A DNA stretch of 64,000 nucleotides from positions 5,465,658-5,529,657 of the forward strand of contig CM056391.1 in assembly GCA_029718625.1 (NCBI GenBank), in the 5' to 3' direction. Below, one piece after another: positions 23,589 to 32,500 of the stretch (the stretch's first letter is position 1; each line of letters opens with the position of its first letter). Source of the DNA: Synaphobranchus kaupii (Eukaryota > Chordata > Actinopteri > Anguilliformes > Synaphobranchidae). A model generated the notes under the pieces. The model had not been told where the DNA came from. It was given only the letters and a program-made list of their open reading frames with translations, and ran no database searches. A program made the position numbers and the translations under genes.

Positions 23589-26500
23589 GGTGAAGCAAGC
23601 GGTCAGCATCATTGACAGTATTCCTGCTCTCAAAAAGCAAAAACAGTGAGAACTCTTCTCAGGACTCCGTCGACACATAAAGGGTTACTGAGCATGTGTG
23701 GCCGTTTTTAACTTTGGTATTCTTTGTTTTAATGGCGTATCATAGATGTCTGTTCTTGTACACTTGCTGCGTGTACACTGAGCTAATACCTGGGCCAGGT
23801 CTCCTGTGTAACAGAGAATATAAATCTTAATGGGACTGTGTCATGGTTTTAACCCTTTTTGCCTATGCGGTCGTTCTCCTTGGTGGCCACGTGAGGGCGC
23901 TGCTCTTTAGGTGGATGCTTGCTCCGCCCAGCTTAGATTACGGGGCTGCTGTTAGCGCCCACACCTGTGCTTGTCACCTGGAGAGAGGTATATAAGCCTA
24001 CCGTTTTCTTCGTTCGGGGCTTCGACATTGATTATTGTTAATTGTTATGTACTGTGGTGTATTATTGTCTGTGAGTTCTCGTACCATTTTGGCTTCTTGC
24101 CTATTTTTAAACGTCTCGTTGTTGAGGCAGGGCTTATTTCCTACTGGCTTAGTGGTTGGTTATCTCGTAGTAAGTTTTGGACCGTATATCTCTGCTCTAT
24201 TTCGCGCAGTTGTGCTTAATCTCCGTGTATGGAGATTTGGGCGATTCTGTTGGGAAATTTAGTTCTGTCGCCCTTCGGCACATGTCTTCCCATAGGGGAT
24301 TCCTGCGTTTTCGCTTCTACTTAGTTTGAGCTCGTAGAAATATAGAGTAGCAGTTTCTCTGGTCCATTTGTTCGCCTAGTGATTGGTTCTCTTATTGAGA
24401 GTCCTGGCGTTTTAACTTCCACTCATTTCCGGATTACTGTGAGCCAGTGAGTAGCCTAGCTTTGGTACGTTTATTCCCTGCTGTTCTCCTTCTCGTGGAC
24501 TAGGTTCCCTTTTTGTTGTGAGTCAGGGTTTTCATTTATATTAAGAGGCTGTCGTGCTATTTTTGCGTGGTCTTCGTTGCAGCCGTCCTGTACGTCCTTT
24601 TTACCTGCGGGACGATTTCGTTTGGAACTATTGTTCTGTTTCGTTCTCGGGGTGTGTCTCTTTATATGGAGCTTGGGCGTTGTTGTGGACGTGTTTGTGT
24701 GTGACTGCGTGTTTCTATATATAGCATCGGAACGTTAGCTCACTGTTCCAATTCGCCTCGTTACTTATTTATTTTCTGTGAGGCTAGGGCGGTTGTTTAA
24801 GTTTGCGTGAGTCTTTTGGATAGTAAAGTTTTGGGACGACGGTACTCCGTCGGCTCACCTGTAAAATGTTTCTCCTTCCTGGGAGATCGGGTGTTTACCC
24901 AGGTTCGTTTGCTGCATTAGACTGCGCACTTGTTTTACTAGCCATGGAACGTAATATCTCTTCCTTCGCCTCCTCCTATACCAATAGGTGGTTATTAGTT
25001 TAATTGTTTATTTGCTGTGTGTGGTTTTTGCCATTGTGCTACTCGCCTGTTCTTGCGTCTCGTATCGAGACTGGGCGTTTTAATTCTGGCTCATGTAACT
25101 GTGAGCCGGCCTGTAGCTGTGGTGTGTGTGTTCCTTGTCTTGTCTCCTTCCCTTATCTGCGGGGTATCCCGCCTTAGTGGCCTAAGGGCTTTATGATTCC
25201 CCTTGCTGCGTTTGGCTCCTCCCACCTCACACGTCACGCACCCCTTTACAGACTGTATCTCCATCTCAATGAGAGTAGCCTGGTTAAGTGAGGGTTAAAT
25301 AAAAAATAAGAGGGGGGTGGGGGGGGGGGTATACATGCCCTTGATTTTTTTTTTTTTTTTTGGGGGAAGCGGGTGGTTTTAAGCCAGTGGAAGGAGAGAA
25401 AGCTCACCGTTTGTCATGGCAAACTTCCGAATGTCATCGTACGTCTTGAGCTCCTCGCTGGGACACTTGACTACACACAGCGCCATGGACTTTATTTTCC
25501 GATTCAAAAGGTCAATGTTGCAGGGGTCCAGGAAGAAGACGTATCTATAAAAAAATTAATAAAAAAGGGGCAAAGTTAAAGGCGAACTCCGCCCACAGAA
25601 ATCCTTACTTGGTACATTCCGTCTTACCCTCAGAATTATTGGTGCAATCCAAATATTTTGTCTTTATCTGCAAATAACAATCTGAAATGATGATGTCATT
25701 GGCATGTAAATCCTCTTCTTGAATGGAGGCGTCTTGCGCAGGGAAAAACCGTGTGATGGCAACAAATTTTATGTTTTCTCTACATTTCTTTTTTATTTAT
25801 TTCAGATTTTTCCCCGTTTTTCTCCCAATTTGGTAGCCAATTGAACCCCTATTCTAATTCAATTCCCCCCATAGCAACCGCTAGAGAATCACCGCGGCAC
25901 AACATTACATTACATTACATTCATTTAGCAGAATGCTAATTTAGCAGAATGCTAAATGAATGTACACAACCCTGTCAGCCGGCAGTAGGACGGAGATCGC
26001 CACGTCCTCTTCAGGGCGCGACTCCTCCTAGGGTTCCTGACCGTGATTCCAGCTCGCCCAGGGCCGTTCTATGCGCAGCGATTCTCTCCGAGCTCCTCCC
26101 CCACCCGGAGGCCGCCGCCAATTGCTGCTCCACAGGGCGCCGGCCATGCTCGGGTCTGGCAGGACCGGGGCGCGAACCCCGATCCTCGGAGCACAACCGC
26201 ACTGACTGAAAATCGGCGCTTTTACCGCTGTACTACCACGACACCACTGTTTTCTCTACATTTCTGAAGTAAAAAAATACAATATTTGAGACAAAAGTCA
26301 TGGTTTGGAGTCTTGTTTTAGTTGCACCTGCACTGCTGCCATAGATAAATTCCGTGAATGGGGCGGAGTTACACTTGGGTGACATCATTGATTGGGGTGG
26401 GCTCTATACACGTTCTTTGTTAGGGGCTAAAGTATTAGGCCTATATCTGCAATGTTAGAAATGAGACATTATCCCGAATGTGAGGACAAACATATTAAAT

Positions 26501-29500
26501 GATGATTTTTTGTTTGGAGTTTAGGTCATTAAGGCTGAGATCACCAGCATGTGAACTCACAAACCGGCAGCTCAACCACATGAGGACAGGGGTGTGCGGG
26601 CGTTACAAACACAATATTATTACATTTGTTTAGATACGGCCTGGAATGAGCAAGCCCAAATTTTGGAATTCTGACATTTTTAGGAATTTGGCAATCCCGC
26701 CCGAAGTGCTATTTTCGGTTCCTAGAAGAGGACATGCCCGGAAAAACAGGAGTTCTGGTCAGCCTACCCAAACAATACAGATGGCGCCGAGCCCTGTTCA
26801 GGCCTTCGGCTCTTTGGGGATCAGCCAAGGTTTTGTTACAAGGGCCCATTTGTCGAGGGGCGTCTCAATACTGAGGGTCTGTGTTTGCCTCAAATCTGCG
26901 GGGGCCGCTGTTCTCGGAATATTCCGGAATCAACATTTACATAATGCTTTCTGCAGAAGCTCTTATCTCAACAACGACTTGCAGAAATGACTATTTTAGA
27001 TGCGACCCATTCCTGCAGCTGGATATTTTACTGAAGCAATTCACGTTATTATTGCTTATATCGAGATCGGGGGCAATTTGACCCCATGCAGTGCTTCACT
27101 GGGGGAGTCCGGGTTCGAGGGCAGCTCATGGGGTCCAACTGTCCTACAGAGTGACGGAAACAAAGTAAGAAATCTAGAGGGTTAGAGAGAGAGGCATTCG
27201 CCCGTGTGTTCGACGGGCCCCGTCTCTTTATTCCCTGTGGAGAGGGATACGGGTTCACAGCCAGAGCCAAAGGCTGTGACCGAATACAATCCCTACACCC
27301 TTTTGAGGGCGCATATTTGAGTCTAATTTGCCAAAAAGCTTTTGAGTGGGCAACTTTGTCTCACAAATGGGGGCACTTAAAATACCAGGATGAAACCCTT
27401 ACTTCCAGGGTTTTGTTGAGGGAATTCAGGAGTACACTCATCAACAGAACTGTGCACTCATCCGACAATTTCATGAAGTAACCTGGAAGTAAAAACGTAA
27501 AAGACATAAGAGCGTATATGCATATCTATGGTACAAGAGCGGGTCATATTAGTAACTACTTTTTTTATTTTTGTTAATTCTATCTTCATTCATAATCTAC
27601 ACTTTGTAACCATCGTCATATGTAAACTGATTGATATTCTCAATAATAAAAATATAAATCTTTTAAAAAATATATTACAAACTACTTCCTCACTAGTTTG
27701 GAAAGAGTTTGCGGGATTTCGTTCGCACACTGTTTGCAAAGTGAGGGGACAGGGCACATAGTAGACAGTGATCTGAGTGGACAGGGGACAGGGTATTCAG
27801 TCACGGCCTAGGACTGTGGTGTCGCGTGAGAAACAAAAACGCAGACTGTGAAGCAAGGCTAAACAAGTCTAAACGATGCTGAATGCTACCGACTGTCTGA
27901 TTTTAACATTTGACACAGGACCAAAACAGAAGTCGTATTGTGTGATATTACAGATGGGGACTATTTAAGGAAATGTACGCATCACGTGTAACACAGACAA
28001 ACGCAGTCCTCCGCAGACACTTATACAGAGTAAAGGCACAAACAGTGAAAGCTGTGGCTTTTTCTGAAAGTGTGGACACCTGGCCACGTACACTCGGGGC
28101 CGTGCACAGACTATTTTGAGGACATATGCTAATATTGTGATTGAAAAGGGCATCTGCGGTTTAAAACTGAAAAAAGAAAAATGTTTATAATTGCTGCAAC
28201 AAAAAGGGCACCTTTGCTGTCTCAGGACAGGAGGGTGTATGCTTAAGTATACAGTATGTGTGTATGTATCTGTGCGCTGTCTCAGGACAGGAGGGTGTAT
28301 GCTTAAGTATACAGTATGTGTGTATGTATCTGTGCGCTGTCTCAGGACAGGAGGGTGTATGCTTAAGTATACAGTATGTGTGTATGTATCTGTGTGCTGT
28401 CTCAGGACAGGAGGGTGTATGCTTCAGTATACAGTATGTGTGTATGTATCTGTGCACTTGCCTGCTGACACTAAACCAACTGTGGACAATGAAGAGTTCA
28501 AAGACAAAGAAATGGCGATGAGAAGCAAGGAAAACCAGTGTACACGGCGGGGACCCACACCTGAGTTTGGGAACCCCTAGTGTGGGCCCTTGTGGGACCC
28601 ACTAGTTCTGAAAGGAAAAGAGTCACTGACAAACTTTCGTTGTTATGACAACAAAGAGCCAATGGGAATCCAATTAAAGAAGGCACACCATAGATTCAAA
28701 TCTATCTAGGTGCGGTGCTGGAGATTTACCGTTACGTTAGCAATTTATTTAGTCGTTATGTAAATGAACGATTAACCTTCGCTGTAAAACCAACCAAATA
28801 CTACATTCCGAGGCAATGAGATAAAAGGTGTCATCACATCTTCAACACAAACACCATTACACATTTCCTAACCTTTTCCTGACTTATTTATCTGCAGAAT
28901 TAAAATATTATTCTACCAGATAAATCCGGTGCCTCTCTTACACCCGACCTGTATATCCAGTGGTTGCAAACCTCTCCTTGGGTACCCCAAGAAGGATCCA
29001 GGGCCACGTTCAATCTGAAAACGGTGTGCACCGTTTTGCTACGGTTTCCGGGTTGAACGACATGTTTCCTCAAAACGGTGTGAAACGGTGTGCAACGGGC
29101 TTGGAGGTACGTTTTCTCTCGTTTGGTGGGTGTGTCAGGGGTGTTACTCAATCAGCAGCGACGTGTATATAAATCCCGCCGTATTAAAGAGGCAGTGCGC
29201 ACAATGGATCAAGCTAAAGTCTTTTACAAATGTGTCAACTGCAGCTTGGTGTGTGCAACAATTGAAGGCATTAGAAGACATGTTTGTATCTTTTGCTATT
29301 GTATGTACCATTGTGGAGTGACACTTTCATAAACTTTTCTACTCCACTCTACTCCTCTAAATATATAATGGTAAATATTACAATAGCATATCACAACAGT
29401 GATCAGCAATAATGATAGGCCTAATACTCATAATAAAATAATTAGCTCCTATAGATTTTAACACAGTCTCGAAGGTAAGAAGTGGATTATCATTCACCTG

Positions 29501-32500
29501 AAATGTTTGCCTTGTCATCCTGAAATGCAAGTCAAATGTTGGATCACTATACTTAGGAACCACAGTTTCCACATACCCCTTCACTTGATTGGGACGTTCT
29601 CTGCTATTCTGGACTGCAAGTGCAGTGACTGTAACATCGAGCGTATTTTGGAGTATTAAACACGTATTTAAACCGATTTCATCAGGCTCCGAAAATTCTT
29701 CAAAAATGACGCAAAGAATGACCTTCTCAGCTACCATAGTTGCAACGCTTGCGTAACACAACAGGGTGTTCAACGCACCACCGTTTCCGTTTAAACAAAC
29801 GTTTTGCTACGGTTTGTCGGGGCTGAACGCAGCCCAGGTATTTGATGCACACCTGATACAACTAATCAAGCCCTTGAGGTGGAACAAAACTAATACCTGG
29901 ATCCTTCTGGGCGTACCTGAGGAAGAGGTTTTGTAACCACTGCTGTAGATAACGAGAAGATAAAAGCTGAATGAAAAGCCGCCGGCACTTTGAGCAGCAA
30001 ACGTCACAATGGCTTTGTGTGCGTGCGTGGACACAAGCTAATCCGTTTTAACCCAGCCATTTGATACCTTAATCCCTTTAGACAGTTTGTAGGCTGTTTT
30101 TTGACAGGGCTGTTCTTCTTCACAAGTCTTAAATACTGAAGGGTCCCTTTAAGGCACTCGATCAGGCTGAACTGAAAAAAATAAAATATGAAAGGAGGGC
30201 GGACTGTCCACTCTCCTTTAACAAAAAGGTTGTCATTGTTATTTGGGTATTACTACAATTAATTAATATGATTATATTTATTCATTTTTATTAATTACTG
30301 TACAACTTGTCCCACAGTTGTTATTATTATTATACTAGCACATAGCATGTGAGGGAGAAGCCTTTCTCCTCATGACCCCTCAGCGACCCCACCGTGACCC
30401 CAGTCTGACAGATTCATTAAACTATTTTAAATTTCAAGCTTCAATAAGGGACAGGCCTTCAGTTTTGTCCAATTAAATAATATAATTCAATACAATATTT
30501 AGCATCATTAAATGAAATAAATAAAAGACGACCATAGAGTCGAAGAGACGCTCAAAAACAAAAGCTTCAATTAATTCCTGAGGAAGGACGACACACAGCG
30601 GGCTCGACCCGGGAAATTTTAAAAAGCCACGCGCTGGTGCGTGCGCGGCGGCTAAATAAACTGCGCTTTTAAAACTGCGAGAATAAACGCTGTGAAAACC
30701 GTCGACGGTCTGAAAACGGACTTCAGGTGCTTTCACGAAACACCGCGGAGAGCGAGATGAAGCAGGAGCCACGCCCGGCTCGAGGTGGATTCAGGGAAGT
30801 GTTTTTATTTGTTTTTATTATTATCACCGAACCCAGATGAAAACGGCACTTTAGAAGTGAAACGTTAACTGAGGAGAGGCCACAATTCCAGCTCCATGGA
30901 TAAATGTACAGAGGCGATTTACGGGCTGACAAGTAAACCAAACTGGTAAGCAAAAATGCGAACATTAAACAACTCGATAAATAATGCTGTTAAACAACAG
31001 GACATTGCTTAGCACAGTCGTTAACTAATGGAAGAAGTGTGAACGAGTTAACAGTGATATCGGGTCACTGAAAAAGGATAGACTCTGTGTCGTTTGCCAT
31101 GTTCTGCTGACAGACACGATTTATATTTGATTTGATATTTTGTATTTGATTTGAACAAAGATTCTTTTATTAAAACGTTACATTCAGAAAATATTCAGGG
31201 CTAGTCTCGGAACAGTAGTACTTTATGTTGTAAGACTATGTATTCAATAGGCTACTGTTCTCTGACTGTCAAAACCCAAAAGCTTACTTTTCCATAGAGT
31301 TCAATAGGAAAATGAGTCAGGAGAAACAACCCTTAAAGTGATCCATCCACAGTGATGGTTTGAGGCTCGTTTGATACCTTTGAACTTGAACTTTGGTAGA
31401 ACTTTGGGTTGTGTAGTTACCCGGCCATGATATGAGTCCAAATAGTGGCGAAATATGTTCATTAGTTGCTCTGTGCTCCCCTGGGGTGATAATCAAGAAT
31501 AAGGTATTTGTCGCTCTCCATTCACTTCTATGGGGCAGCTAAAACGGTCTCAAAATGACTCTTCTAGCACGTATACGACCAGGAAAGAAGCTGATTCTGT
31601 TAATACAAAAAAATAACCAGTCATCGTACGTATTTTTTTCGTGTAATTAAAATTATTAATAAAGTACTATTTTCTTCAATGTTGTTAGCAAGCTACCAGA
31701 AAAGACTACCAAAATGTCGGCAGGTCGGACCATAGATATATACTAGTACTAGGAACGTATGCTTCTGTGGAAATTTGGACCAATGAGTGGTTTCTGACGC
31801 ATCGGCGCATTAACGCTGTTTCTGGCACAAGAACATAGCATACCTACCGGATCTACGTTCCAAATACGATACGAAAAAGCAAGAAAAGGGCCATTGAATT
31901 AAAAAAATAAAAATAAATACGCACGAGGACTGGTTATTGTTTGTATTGACAGAATCCACTTCTGGATGTAAAAACCCTCAAATTAAAGCTGAAAGTCTGC
32001 ACTTTAACTTCATAGTCACCGTTCCATTTCAAATGCAATGTGCTGAAGTAGTCAAAACAACAAAGTGTGTCACTGTCCAAATACTTATGGACTGCACTGT
32101 ACATATGTATGCCTTTAAGCAAGTCACTCTGGGTAACAATGGAACAAATTATCAAATGAAAAATAAATTAAAACAACCAGCACAGTGCAACAAATACAAG
32201 TGTGACATTTTTCTGTGGGCTGTGAACAAGGGAGTCTCGCCTCCGGTTCTGCTGGTGTTTACTGTTAGGAATTAATAGATCAATTACTATTAAAACAGCC
32301 GACTGCACAGGTCACTCACCTCACCTGGTTTCTGGTGTCTAAATTTTCTGGCCGGTGATTTTTAGGGTGAAACCCACCCCCCACCCCCGCAGGACCAGGG
32401 CTCAGGGACCCCAGCAGGCCCTGTGACTCTCCCCGGGACTGGGGTTCGAGGGGTTTTGCTACAGAGGGCGTGGATAAGGGGTCTGTCCCGTGACTCACTC

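Noticed and set aside
26640..27481. Cluster of medium open frames as a gene or retroelement
   Set aside because: I recognise no motif and the frames overlap in several registers; left as unassigned sequence.
28185..28580. Repeat-containing open frames on both strands
   Set aside because: 60-bp tandem repeat, divisible by three; no domain.
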